DNA from: Neodontobutis hainanensis
Lineage: Eukaryota; Chordata; Actinopteri; Gobiiformes; Odontobutidae
Assembly: GCA_024349245.1 (NCBI GenBank)
Contig: JALDNG010000513.1
Span: 1-64,000, forward strand
Direction: 5' to 3'
Length of the DNA: 64,000 nucleotides
Below, piece by piece: positions 48,956 to 62,509 of this stretch. Each line of letters opens with the position of its first letter. Position 1 is the stretch's first letter. Made by a program: the position numbers and the translations under genes. Under the pieces are notes generated by a model. The model had not been told where the DNA came from. It saw only the letters and a program-made list of their open reading frames with translations, and did no database searches.

Positions 48956-49060
48956 CTGAACTGTTGTGAATTAGTTAATTGTCCCTTACATTTACGTATC
49001 TTAGCCAATATCTAAGAATATCTTTCTTAGAGCTATCAGTTTTAGTAGGTTACGATATCG

Positions 49061-50100
49061 ATTCATCTGGCTACATTAAATTTTAATTTATTTGAATATT
49101 TTTTTGATAAAAATTTTAAATTTTAACCAGAGTCGATAAAGTTAAAATATGATTCTCTATTTAAAATACGCTAAGATAAAAATATCTCCAAAAAACAATT
49201 ATTAGTTTATACAAAGCTATTCTATGTTACCAAGACAATCAATAAATTAATGAATTTGCATGTATTATAAGTCTATGAAATTCCACAACCTTTGAGTGTA
49301 ATAATTAGGGAAAATTCTTTAAATAAAAACGTAATAACAAAATAAGATGCAACTTCATTCAAAACCAAAGGCCTAATTTTACAATATATACAATATTTTA
49401 ACTTTAATAGAAATATGAAAATATATAAAAAAACATTTTCAACTTTGAATATTTCAGGTTAAAAACAAGGCGCTGATTGCTAGCTTTGAGATAAATCGAT
49501 AAGTGGATATAAGGAAATAACAACTCAATTTATGTTAAGTCATAGAAGGTTTTATCTTATATATTTTAAATGAAAATATCGTTTTTATTGAATGCTGTGA
49601 TAGTTAAAGAGAAAATGCTAAAGTCAAATTAAATAATTAAAAGCTGATTCAAGTTATACCAGATGGTATATAATCCCCCATTTTTGCTATTTAATTTTTA
49701 TAAATGCAATCGATAGGGCCAAAGATTGATGAATATACATCTTTTGAATGGAAAGCTAAAGGTTCGCTTTTTATCAGATTTAAAAATAAAAAAACTGACA
49801 TATTTGTATCTATATTATAGAACATATAAAAAGATAATTTTATGACAGATTTATCAAGTATATTTCAAAATTGTTTTTTTAAGGATTTGAAATTGTGATG
49901 TGCAACGATAGAGCTGATTGATTAAAGAAAATGAGATTGACTTCACACTTATAGTTAAAAAAGAAAATTCTCACATTATCGTAATCTATTTCTCAATTCA
50001 CATGAAGGCAAATATTACTTAACAATGAAATGGAATCTGTGGTCGATCTTTTACTTCTTATTTAAAAGTGTTAGCTATTTCAAAATTCTACCTAACGATT
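49061..50100. other. AT-rich DNA, weakly coding-like after 49.45 kb
   Basis: Beyond element C, sequence from about 49,450 is slightly less AT-rich than the usual flank. In scattered frames on the plus strand it yields coding-like words (IDEYTSFEWKAKGSLF, FIRFKNKKTDIF near 49,715-49,805). No family is recognisable. It may belong with the stretch at 50,122-50,478. Confidence 0.3.
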
Positions 50101-50121
50101 GATGAATTTTAATGATGTTAA

Positions 50122-50478
50122 AAAATGAAATGGTTGGAGACAGTAATAGATATTTTAAAAACACAGTTTTATAATGGCTTTCAAAAGAATACATTCTGCT
50201 TGGATGTAAAAGCTGATAAACTATAAAAGTACTTCCTAAATAACCAATTAAAAAAGAACTTTATACAATTTATGAGTGATTCCTAATTGAGCAGAGGATT
50301 AGAGTACACAGTTGAAATTTTTTATGTAAAATTTAATGAATATCGGTTAAGAGAGATACGAATCTAAAATACCCTCTTAATCTGAGAAACATATGCGCAT
50401 TTCTTAAGAATAAACGTGATCACACCAAATAGAGCCAAATGATTTATTTTATATGTTTCACTTTTCTGCAGAAATTGA
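50122..50478 (+). pseudogene. Possible decayed coding sequence, unidentified
   Basis: One plus-strand frame contains open pieces of 34, 19, 26, 5, 18 and 11 codons separated by only five stops (50224, 50284, 50365, 50383, 50440). At this base composition about ten stops would be expected. Pieces include MKWLETVIDILKTQF, NTFCLDVKADKL, LSRGLEYTVEIFYVKF, NEYRLREIRI, INVITPNRAK. This looks like an old protein-coding sequence with nonsense mutations. I cannot assign it. It lies about 1.1 kb beyond element C on the opposite strand, so it is not simply C's continuation. Confidence 0.35.
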
Positions 50479-53400
50479 TCTATTATCATTTTTGTTCATA
50501 TGATTTAGTTATTAAAAATTTTTCATTGTTTTGGGAAAGTTCCATAGCCATTTTTCTTTAACAGACTCTTATTTGAAAACATATTGTTCGAAAAGAAATT
50601 CATTTTTAACTTGATATTTAGTTTTCATCAAAATTAATAAACAGCTTTTTGAAGCTGCATCTGATGGTAAACTACAATTTTTTTGAAATTTATTTGATTA
50701 ATTTTTGAATTTCTTGATACAAATAATCATTTATATTTTGTAATGAAATGGTGATATTGTTCGTTTCATTACTAGTAAACTGGGTGATTCAGCATTCTCC
50801 TCTATGGCAAATATTAAATACAAAAAAATAGAGTGTTCTTAAGGGCATGAATATAATTTCGAGTGGGGATGTCAAATGAACTTACGTCAAATATTACCAA
50901 TATTTCACAGTTTTGTTATGCATGGCCTCGCATTATCACAATAGTAGTTATTTTACTGGAAAATATTGTTTTATATGAATATAAAATAATAGATTTCGTT
51001 TATTTATATAAGATATCCAGATAAATCAGGTTATTACTTGTTTTAAAGATGATTATAAACATTTTTATAAGTCATTAATTTATAACTTTTTTGAAAAAGT
51101 ATATTTTTGACATTAATATAAGGAATTTTTTTTCCTTAGATTAATAGTTTTTAAAATGTCTTATTTTAATTTTTTTAACTTTTTTGTTGAGAAAACGGAA
51201 AATATTAATGGCAGATTGGTTTTAACATAAATTAAATTCGTTAAACGAAAACTTCTATCATTTTAAGTTTGTCATAGTATTTTTGGTATAATTTTGGTAG
51301 TAATTTTGCATTTCGATTTATAATAAAAATTAGACGAAGAAAGATTATTCTAGTGTATCGCTCTCTGTTTTAAACCTGACAAATTTACCTTATCGAGACA
51401 ATGAAAACGAAAAAATGATAGAATCAGAGTTGATAAATTTTTCAATCTATTGTTTAATTTAAAAGTATTATATTGCCCATATATTTCATTTTTATGAATA
51501 TATTTTTAATATCTTTCTTTTCTCTGATTAATTTAATTTATTTTAAAATTTATAAAATTGAATTTTTTACAAAGATTTTTAAGTTATTAATTTTTACCTG
51601 CCTTTTTATCTACTTTAAAATTTTCTGTTAGCATCAAAGAACGTTTTTCTGTTTTTTATTCTTTCACTTTTAAATGTTTGTTATTTAATTTAAGAACAAT
51701 AAAATCAATTGTTTTTTTAAATACTTAGATGTACCTGAGATTACATCGAATATGCAACCTAAATTCATTGAAAAGTTAACAAAAGTAGTAATTTTTTAAA
51801 ATCTAATAATTTCAAATTTTATAGTTTTAAAAATAATTTTCAAAATGGTTAAAAACATTAAATATGGAAATTATTATTTGAGAAAAAACGATGCTAGAAA
51901 TGTAAATTAATCCAAGGATATACTTATTTAAAAATGCATTGTTGAAGATTAAACTCATAATCGTATGTAATAAATTAACAAGATAAAAAAATTATAAGCA
52001 ATTAATTTTCCTCTTTTATATTGTTCAAAATATATACACATTAATTCAATAATGAACTTAAAGGGCAAAATTTTTATATTTATTCACAATTAAATATTCA
52101 TATAAGATTAGATGGTATAATTAGGATAGCAATGATTTGCAAGAAATACCTGAAAGACAAATAATTCAATGATGATAATTATCAGATTTAGTCATATACA
52201 GTCTTCAAAAATGAATAAAAAAATAATGAAATTTCACATATAAGTTCAAAGATCAGAAATTTAATATCTTATAATTTAACTAAATACAGTTAATTCAATC
52301 AATTTTTTGTTGTATTTTTACTTTTAAATGGTACTACATTAACAGAGATCAATCTGATCTTAAACATAGGTGGTATCTCGAAAAATCAGATAGTTGAAAG
52401 CCATAAATAGTATCGTTTAAAGGTTGTCTTCTTTTGAACGTAAAATGGTATATTGATAATTCTGTTTGTTTGACAATTTCTTAAAATTAATTATTATTCA
52501 ATTAAATGTAAAATAAACTATTTTTATTTCTTAAAGATAACTATATTATCAAGCAAACTAGGCATTTTTCATATTCAGAATATGAATATAAAAAACATTT
52601 TTCCCTTGCGATTTAGTTTATAAAATAATTTTAGATTCTTATAAGTGTTATTAATATGACAAATTATCTTCTGTACAATTTTTAAAATTTTCAGGTCATG
52701 AGCATATTTTATGTTAAGAGATACCCATATTTATTATTTTTATAAGTAAATCTATGAAATTTTAATTAATTCGAAATATAAAATTAAATAAAAATTTTCA
52801 TGATTTTTCAAACTAAAAACAATTATGCATGTATCTTTATTCATAGAAAAAATATTTTTATCGTATGATTTGAAAATTGAATTTATAAAATTATTAACTA
52901 AAACAACAATATATCAGAAAACTAAATCAAATTAATTTTTACAAAAGTTGTTTTGTCTGTCTTCATCGTCTATTTGAATCAAATAAAGAAGAAATTTCAT
53001 GATAAAATAACAAATTGTGTATTTACATATTTCAATTATTTTTTAAATCTTTCATTATTATCTTTATCATATCTACAGGATGAATTTAAATGGTTAACTT
53101 TATGACAAGATTTTCTCTCCTAAAAGATATTTTTGAAAGTATATAAACACAAATTTAGAGAAAATGAAAGTCGTCATATAATTCTAAAGTTTAAATTTTT
53201 TTTATGGTATGTATAAATTGTTATATATCATTCATCAACTGATAAAAATTAACATTAAGATGTTTTGCATAAAATTTTATATTTGGTGTTATTCTGATAT
53301 TTAAATCATAATTAAATAAAACTTTTTTAAACATATGCGTATCTTATATATTTCAGAGATATGATGTATCATTTTAATTAAAAATAAAACTTTTCAAATT

Positions 53401-56400
53401 AACTTGGACACAACATATTATGAATGTCAATTTGAACAAACAAATTAAATATGTTACATTGAACAGTAAAATGTTTGACAACATATATTATTAACTTGAT
53501 ACATAACTCTGCCTTACAAATGAATACCAGTCATGCCAAATCAAACGATATTATTTTTATGTATCTAGGATAAAATATCCAAATTGTTTTAAAACAAAAA
53601 ATTAAATAAGTCATATTTTATCTCCATAATCATGAAATGGAGGCCGAGATAAATCACAGTTAAATGTAGATGATGGAAAATAGTTATTCTTTCAATCTCT
53701 TCAAATTTTATATTTCACGGAATTCGTAAAATATACACATCACTTATTATATTTTAAGGTATTAAAACTAAAATTTGAAAACAATATAATGCAGAGTGTT
53801 TGATATTTTCTGAGATCATATTTATAGGTATATATAAAACTTCAAATTACTTTTATTGACAAGAGAATTATTGAAAATTTTTTACAACAGAGCGAACATT
53901 TTACAGAAGTATAATATTAAAATGTAAAATAGCATTCATTTTATCAAATTATAAGAAGTTTATTTTTTCTGTTTAAACATATCAAAGTAGTCTATATTAA
54001 GTTAAAATCTATAAATATCAATAATTTTTTGCAAATATTACCAAGCAAAGACAAAACTGGAATTTAAATAATAAAAAATGGAAAATTAACATTAATTTGT
54101 TAATAATCAGTTATCAATGGCAATAATTAAAAGAATAAACCTCTAACAAGACATAAAATATTCTCTAAATTTTTACTATTTACAAGCTGGGCTATCATAA
54201 AAAAAGATTTATTATATAATAAGAGCTAAATTAAAATAATTAAGAAAAGATACTGTCATATGAGATAAAAAAAGTAATTTTTAAATTAATGATTTATTTT
54301 TTCAATATTACATATAATTTTGATTTTTTAACCATAATGTATCATTGTATTGCGAGACACAAATGGAACATAAAATATAAATACAATACGTATTTTTAGC
54401 TCTTTAAAAAGCGAAGTTTACATATTCTCATATTTTAAAGTTATCTGATAATACAATATAAGTTTGAATGATATTTACTTGTACTTTACCTTTTATACAA
54501 TATCATTAATTTTAATTTTTATGTCGAAATATTCCAACAATTATATTTAATATAAATATATGTTCCAGGACTCTGTATATTTATAAAGATATATAAATTT
54601 AGATGCAAACGAATTATTATTATCGCAGCGTTTTAAATATTTCATAAGGCAGTAATTTCATGATTTGAATCATATTATATGAAATTTGCATATATTTATT
54701 AACATAGATAAATAAACCGATAAATAAAGAAGACAACGATAGTCTGAACAGAGTGAGAATTTCCTATTAACGCAGAAAACAAATACATAGGTGTTTAAGG
54801 TATACTAAAAATAGACTTTTTACACTTTAATAAAAATTTTATTTTTTATAGTATATCACAATATTTATGAAATAAGTCTGAAATACGAAGAAAATATGAT
54901 TTAAATTTAACCATTCTAAAAAATATTCCAATAAATATGTAAAACCTCAAAACTAAATTTTCAAATTATTATTTTCGGAATGTTTTTTGATATATATGAT
55001 TTATATGTTTCATTCTTCAGATATGTGACGAACTTTATTAAAGAGCACTTAATACACCTTAGCATAATATTTGACTATTCAGAAAATTTAAAGTAAATTT
55101 TTATCCATAAAATCATTCTCTAATTTTAGTTAGGAAAAATTATATCAAGTTCAGATTATAAATCAAATAATTTGTCATTTATTTAATTTAATGCGTTTAT
55201 ATATTCTAAGCTATCAGTATAAATTTATCTTCATGTTATTTGTGGTATCAAATGTTAGTCAAAAATTAAATAAAGTGTTAATTGCTTTAATTACAAAACT
55301 CTGGCAACTCTAACTGATTTTTCTTTGAGAATACTTACTTTCTTTTGTGAAAATTTATTTTCACCTTTCAAGAAAAACCTTTATTTTAATTTGGACATAT
55401 TTATATGTGTTTTAACAATTATGCTTCGAGATATCTCAAAATTAATACACGTATCAATATAATTTGTGGCAACTTTGTTATGAAAATTTAAAGATATCAT
55501 ATCAACCAACTTTATTTATTATAAGTCTTGTGGATATCAATTGCAAGTTATTTCGAAACTAATTATCATTTTAAACGTATCTACAATAAATTAAATTCAA
55601 AAGTCAAATTCCAAATCTTCATGGTTTAATAGTTAACACATAAGAAACAATGATAATAAATAATATCAATGTTAACCATCCAAAAACATCAAATAATTTT
55701 TTTCTTGTTAAAAAATTACAAAAAAACATTACATAAGAATAACAATTATTATTGTGGATGTGTATATGAGAATCAAATTTTGTAAAAATAGAATATAAAA
55801 ATTTTAATTATTATCATCGAATAATTTGGCAATTATAAGTCTTATTATTTTCCATTTATGACTTAAAAAAAAATTTCATTTTGAAAATGTTTTAAGAAAC
55901 AACAAAGTAACCTTATCTTTTCGAACTTTTCAGATAAATAAAATTTTTCAAAACTTTAATTTTTTATATTAAAAACAATTTAATAGCTAAATTAATTTTT
56001 TTTATTTCATAAAAAAAGAGTTACCTTTTTGAGATCGTAATATGTTTGTTTAAACCTTACTTAAATTTTCTTTCATATAATGCATTAAAATGGAAAAAAT
56101 TAAAAATGCTATAAAAAGATAAAACGTATAAATATCAACAGTTTGATCATCGAGGATTTAAATTTTCGTTCAATTTTGAAAAAAATTATTAATAAAAATG
56201 CAGCAGAGCTGGTGTCAAGTGCATTTGTAAATATTTGAAATATTTCAAGAATATTGCTTTGTTTATGATCATTAACTCAAAAAAATAGAAATATCTTTTT
56301 AAGATGAACCAGATCAACTTCAGTACTCTGGTATTATATCTGATATATAACAAGAATCGCCTTTTTAACAACACAAAATTCGATCCATAGTTCGTTGATC

Positions 56401-58340
56401 TTGAAAAAAAAGAAATAAAAAAACATTTTAATGATAACATACCAAACGACTAACATAAAATATTCGAACGTACTCTCCTTCGTAGTGTTTTATATGAATA
56501 TGAACTAAACCTATCATTTGAACAATTATAGGGTATAGCGACCATGTAACTGAATAATTCTAAGCAGGAAAATATTTTTATATTTTTCATCTTTTAATAT
56601 TACAATTCAAAATTATTAAAATATCACAATATTATGATGAAAAAGTTAAAGATTTCATAATCATTAGAAATTTAAGAAAATATTTTAAAAATAAATCATA
56701 ATTGAAAGATATTTCATCGAAAAGAAAAAAGTTGAACTTCCTTTCAGATTTAATTTTTTTTAACACCTATTTTTGAATATATTCGACAAATCTATTTCTT
56801 TCTAATAAATCAATAAAGCACAGTTACAGAATTCGACAAAAAATATTCGGCATAAACTGATTTGTACTTTATGATTATTTTATACCTTGAGTTAAAAAAT
56901 AAAATGTTGGTTATATCTAAACATGAAATACATTTTTCAGCAAATAAGACATTAAAATTGTTTGAAAACTGAACAAAGGTATTTCATAAAATTTTGAACT
57001 AACATTTTGTTTGATACGTGATTACATTGAATACATAAATTAAAAATCATTTTCTTATTTTTTGAAGATGTCATAATGAGGTTATAATTAATGAATAAAA
57101 ATAACTTTTTTCAATCTAAAACATGTTAAAATTATTAAATTTTCTGATGAAGAATCAGATAAAGTTTCCTAAAATTTTATTAAAAGCATAAAAAATAAAT
57201 AAAATGATAATTTTTCAAAAATTTATTTGAATTAATAAAAATTAAATTCTTAAGATTTTACTTTTATTAATTCGATTTTTTGAAAATCTCACATAAAACA
57301 TTAACCTTTAGGCAAATGATAAAAAGTCCTTTATTGTAAGTAATAATATCATTTGTATTAATAAATACACGTCGATTTCAATAAAGACAATTAAATCTCA
57401 ATCGAATTGTAAAAATTGAAAATATTTTTTCAAAATTAAGGGAAATACTTTTAATGTATTGAAAAGAGTGTCTATTGTTTTCTGTTTACTCGGGTTTGGA
57501 TAAAAATAAATATTTTGATATTTGAACTTTTGTATAATTTTTATGATAATATTAATATAAACGGATCCTTATCGACTTATAAAATTATCTTAATATTAAT
57601 TGATAAACTAAAACCTGGGATATATTTCAAATTAAAATTATATTTATATAAGAAATAAGTTACATTGTTTAAAAATAAATTGAAAAGGATCGTTTCAGAT
57701 GATATTTTATGTTTGGAAATTTTAAAATAATATTCTGATTAAATATAAAAATAATTATAAAATATTATTCGTTAATTTCGAAAATATGGGTAAATTCCAT
57801 TTAGAAAATAATATATATTTTTTGTATGTATTTAATCAGTTGAACATATTGATCAGTCATATTGAATAAATTTGTGTTTATTTTCTGATTTTAGTAATTT
57901 TTTTTATTTATAGTTTTTGCCGTTTATTCACTTACTTTTGTTTTTGGAATTATCTTTCAACATAATATATCGAGTGTCATGAAGTATTGGATTTTAACTG
58001 AAAGATAAATTATCTTCACCATCTCAATATTAAAGCTAAACTACCACAAATACATTGAATTATTGTTTACAAAATACTATCATCATATCGTTAAGAATAA
58101 TGAGTAGACATCACACAACAAAAAAAACTCTTTGAATCATTTATTTTGAATAGATGAATTAAAAATGAGAAAAAAAATCTTGAAATTTTAATAATATACA
58201 AAAATATATTATGAATACTTTTTATCTTTGATTGTATTAAATTCAAAACTAATAAAATAAGAAATTCCTCTTTATTTTGAATTTCAAAAATATTTTTTCA
58301 CAATAAATTAAGAGAATAACCTTCACAGTTCTCAAAAATA
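50479..58340. other. Gene-free AT-rich intergenic DNA
   Basis: About 7.9 kb of A/T-dominated sequence. The minus-strand frame at 56189-56440 (83 codons) is Phe/Leu/Tyr/Lys-rich and looks random. No RNA gene, repeat array or element motif was seen. Confidence 0.6.
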
Positions 58341-58341
58341 G

Positions 58342-58662
58342 ATATTGGTTGTTATATTATCAATTATAAGTGTTATACGGTTTGCTAAACATTCTCTATC
58401 TACGAATGATTATGTACTGTTTTATCCGAACTATATGTCTCAAAATGTGATGAAACGTTTATTTCATAAAATATAATTATTCATCGATGAGTATAAAAAA
58501 TTAACTAAACTCGTTCATAGAATAAATAAAATTATGAAGCACAAATATCAAGAATTTGACTTATATAATTAAAATAACACAAAATCGCTTTTTATAGTTC
58601 AGATAATACATTATCATATTGATAGAAAATGATATCAGATGTATTTTGAATTGGATTCAGTA
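58342..58662 (+). pseudogene. Possible decayed coding sequence, unidentified
   Basis: A single plus-strand frame holds open pieces of 44, 31, 19 and 10 codons with stops only at 58474, 58570 and 58630, ending at 58663. The first piece begins with a hydrophobic, membrane-like run (ILVVILSIISVI), followed by NDYVLFYPNYMSQNVMKRLF. The second is FIDEYKKLTKLVHRINKIM. Fewer stops than chance and a signal-anchor-like start suggest a former short gene, but the composition is still partly that of random AT-rich DNA. No family is recognised. Confidence 0.3.
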
Positions 58663-58669
58663 TAAATGA

Positions 58670-61600
58670 CAATCGAAAAATTTTTTTAAATAATTTTAGG
58701 TTTTAAAATTAAAATCATTAATGTGTTTAAAATACCGATATAGTTTATCCTATATGTAATGTGTTTTCGAAAAATAAAATATCATCTCAAGGAATAATCG
58801 ATCAAATCGACATGTGTGGTTTTTTTGATCTTAAAATGTTTATTTTTATCTTTACTCTGATCTTAAATTCTGCTTACTTGAACAATATGTAATACTGTTG
58901 TATTTTAGTTATATATTTGAAAGATTCTCATCATTATGCACTTAACTTTTTAATTCGTGTTTACATAATATTTTTGGGAACTATTTTTTCTCATTTATGC
59001 ACATGCTAGGTTTTAATTTGAATATATACATATAATAATATTAAGAAAGTTATTTTACTCTTCTTAAAAAGATTTTTATTTATACTCTTCTGTATAAAAA
59101 AATAAAATTTATCTTATTTTATATGTAAAGATATTAAAAATAGAGATTAAATTTTATTTTTAGTTGTATGTATTTGTTATTCAGACTGTTACTGTTTTTA
59201 AAATTCATATTCGTGAAATTTTTGATAGTTTCTTATAATTTATAAAAAAATATATAATTAAATACTTTAATTTTTTTGAATGGCACAATATATTGATTAT
59301 CAATGAATTTAACTTATCCATTGAATAGACTGAAGACAAAACATTTTATTAAATTAGATTTAACGTGTAATTTGTGCACTTTACTGCCTAAATTTTTTTC
59401 ACTTGAGTCAAATGCATGAAAATTAATAAACTATAAATAAAAGATAATTATAAGCAAAGATTCGTGCCAACTAACTTTATTAACAATAGATTTAAACTGT
59501 AAACTCAAAAATTTTTTAAAAATCCATTTTACAAATGAAATATATTTTTTTTCTTTCGAAAAATCTTTATGACAGTTCAGATAAGTATCGTAAAATGCAC
59601 GATATTTTAAAACAGAATTGTTTTAAATATAAATTAAAATGTGGTTTATTGTGAGGAGAAAATGCCATAATATTTTTTATGTTTTTCATAGTATTTAATA
59701 ATTTACATGTGTATTCTTCGAATATATTAACTCAAAAGTATTTTGTTAAAATATATATTAAATAATGTTTTACTTACGTTTTTAAATATTTCGTGTTTTA
59801 GTAGAGTCGATAGTTCTCTTTCTCATATTACGAAATATGTTGTATTTCTGTTAATCTGAGATATAAATTCAAATTCTCTGATGAGGTTTTAAAATATTAT
59901 TAACTTAAATAACCTATATTGAAACATCAATGAGCTTATCAATTATAAAAAATATCATATTTACTGAGAATTTAATTTCAACACATTTTCATAACTTTAA
60001 TAATTGAAAATTTAATTTTGCACAAATAAAGCGTGAAATATCTACGAGCGAATTGATATAGATAAATTGTTTTTACAACGTATTAAGCAGTATATTTTAT
60101 CAATTTATTTTATTGGTACAACAAGTTTAAAAATATCGATGTCGCTTATTGTATGAAGCTTCAATTTATATAATAATTGAACTTTAGAATTCTAAAATTT
60201 TATTTGAATGAAAATACTAAAGTACCGTTTCAATTATCATCAAAATCTTAGCTAAAATGTAAATTTTACAATTTGGAGATGTTTCAACATTAAAAATGTT
60301 GGGATTTTTCACGTTTATCGATGTTTTAATTCTAGAAACCAATCATTTATTGATTGAACAGGTAAAAAACTAAGTTTATAATTGGTTAATCCTTGTATTA
60401 CAATCATGACTTTGCAAAAGAAGTATTTAAAAAAATAATGTTTTTATAAATCTTAATTTAATATAATTTCATTTAAGAATTTAAATAGGATGCCAGATAT
60501 GATTAATTAAATGATTATTTTTAAATTATTGACCATCAATTAAAAAAATAATTGGTTTATACACTAATTATGAGTTTACAACTGTCTACTTGAATTATAT
60601 CTAATTCATGTTATGATGATAACCTCTTGTCTGGGTAATACCAATTTTTTATTTAGATTTGAGCTTCTCAAATTTAAACTTAAATAAAGTCTAGATTCTG
60701 TCAAAAATATATTGTTTGAATAGAAGCATTAAATAAAAATATTTTGTGAGTTTATTATACAAATTTTTGATTTCTAAAAAATTTGATCGATAAATCATTA
60801 ACAGTTGAAGTAACTTTATCATTGATTTAAATAATCTAGACATTAATAAATCCAAAAATTAATGATTGTAAACCGGTTTTATCATGTCTTTTTAAGAATT
60901 TGTTTAAATTATCAGATATTTATTTTATATTTGTTAAGTTCGATAATTTTAAACAAATATTTACATTATGAGACTTAATTTGATCTAGGCATTCATTGCT
61001 TCTGATAGATTCTTGATATCTTAATTATTAACGCATAAAATTTCTTCATTTCACAAATTTACCGAAATTTGCTATCATGAAAAAATAATAATTTTTATAT
61101 CTATTCAGAGTTATTTATATTCAACAATTATGTTTATTATAAAATTGAATGTTTTTAATTATGTCATTTAAGTGTAAGAGATTAAGAATTAATTAAAATG
61201 CGAAAATTTTGATAATATATATCAATAGTGCTTAGCCGTTTAATAATATTGCTATAATTAGTAATGCAAAATCTTAATATTATTTATTTAGGATATAAAT
61301 AGCATTATGAATATTTCTGTTTTGAAAATTTTTTAAATTTAATATACGTTGCAGATCTAAAAAATCTACCTCTTTATAAATATGGAAAACCCTTAATATG
61401 GTATATAAAATAAAATATTGAATTTGATTGTTTCTATGTTTATAAATCGATTAATTTAAGTTAATTGCATAAACCATAAATTATGTATGTATAATATCAT
61501 CGTTTATTTGAAAATACTTGCGGATGATCTGCTACACGTGATAATCATGAATTTGATCGAACTACACAATCTTACATAAATATAATAATTTAATTAAGGT

Positions 61601-62340
61601 GATAAAGCTTATCGTTAATCATATAAATATTTGTGGTAGATTTTCAGGAAATATATTTATGAAATTAATCTTGTGAATTTATTTGATCAGAAAAAAATTA
61701 ATTGAAAGTTTTCTGCTGTCTTCAGAAAATTTTCATGTCGGAATTTTACCATTAAGAGCTAAATTCATGTGAAGAAAGAATCGATTTATCTATTACTTTT
61801 TAGAAGCTTTTGAAATTGCTTGCATGTACATTATAAACATGGTTTATCTTATTTTTTTGGTAAAAATATGAAATAGTCATATCTGTATAACGTACCGTAA
61901 AGTAGTCGCTTCTATTATCTAATATGTTTAATTCATTTTAGTGATAAATTTATATAATTTAAATAGACTTAATATATTATGTAAAGACATAAGTCACTCA
62001 TAAATGTTGTTTGTGAATATTTAATTTTTCATTTTGCAACTTTCTTTATGATATTTTTTCAGCTTTTGATTTCTCTTCGCTTTTCCATTCACCAGTATAA
62101 TCTAAATCGAATAGGATTTTGAGTTTTTTTTATTTTAAACAAAATATTTTTATCGATTAAAAATAATTAAAAAGTGGATCATTTAAATTTTCATTTCGAT
62201 ATGGTTGAATATATCGATATTCTGGGAATATTAAAGCAGTAACATCACAAAGAATTTACATTAACCAATCTTTGACGTGTTTGAAGTTAACAACTTTACA
62301 AATTTGTAAAAAAATTATCTTAAATAACCTCAATGTAAAA
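58670..62340. other. Gene-free AT-rich intergenic DNA
   Basis: Nothing supportable. A CACGTG E-box occurs near 61,535 in a small less AT-rich patch (about 61,520-61,570), with no gene nearby. Confidence 0.6.
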
Positions 62341-62366
62341 TGATATAAGTTAAACGAGCTTTAAAC

Positions 62367-62501
62367 ATGGCGAAAACAATTATTTCGATGCCTTCTATCT
62401 CTATCGACAATTTGTTTCAAAGTAGTTATTTTGATTACCGCATACAATGCCAATGGGACATATTCTTTTTACGATTGTCAAAAGATTATATTTACTTTTG
62501 A
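62367..62501 (+). CDS. Small open reading frame, doubtful, unidentified
   Basis: From ATG at 62367 in an animal-style start context (aaacATGgcg), 44 codons run open to TGA at 62499-62501: MAKTIISMPSISIDNLF, then YFDYRIQCQWDIFFLRL. The frame is open for a further six codons upstream, from 62349. The composition (Ser, Pro, Asp, Arg, Gln, Trp, Cys) and local base content differ from the surrounding random AT-rich frames. It could be an exon, a remnant of a longer gene or chance. The minus strand of the same segment also has coding-like words, so the strand is uncertain. Confidence 0.25.
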   Translation: MAKTIISMPSISIDNLFQSSYFDYRIQCQWDIFFLRLSKDYIYF

Positions 62502-62509
62502 TAAATAAA

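Larger units (their letters stand above)
44995..49060 (-). mobile_element. Element C: degenerate Ty3/Gypsy retrotransposon
   Basis: Minus-strand remnants from high to low coordinates are gag capsid, CCHC knuckle, protease-RT linker, RT, RNase H, integrase and a purine tract with a possible LTR. This is the best-preserved of the three elements at the sequence level, with long stretches readable in one frame despite stops. It lies in the same orientation as A, but its capsid and RT differ from both A and B. Boundaries are approximate: the 3' side is a presumed LTR, and the 5' side is the end of gag-like sequence near 48,955 plus a short leader. Confidence 0.93.
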
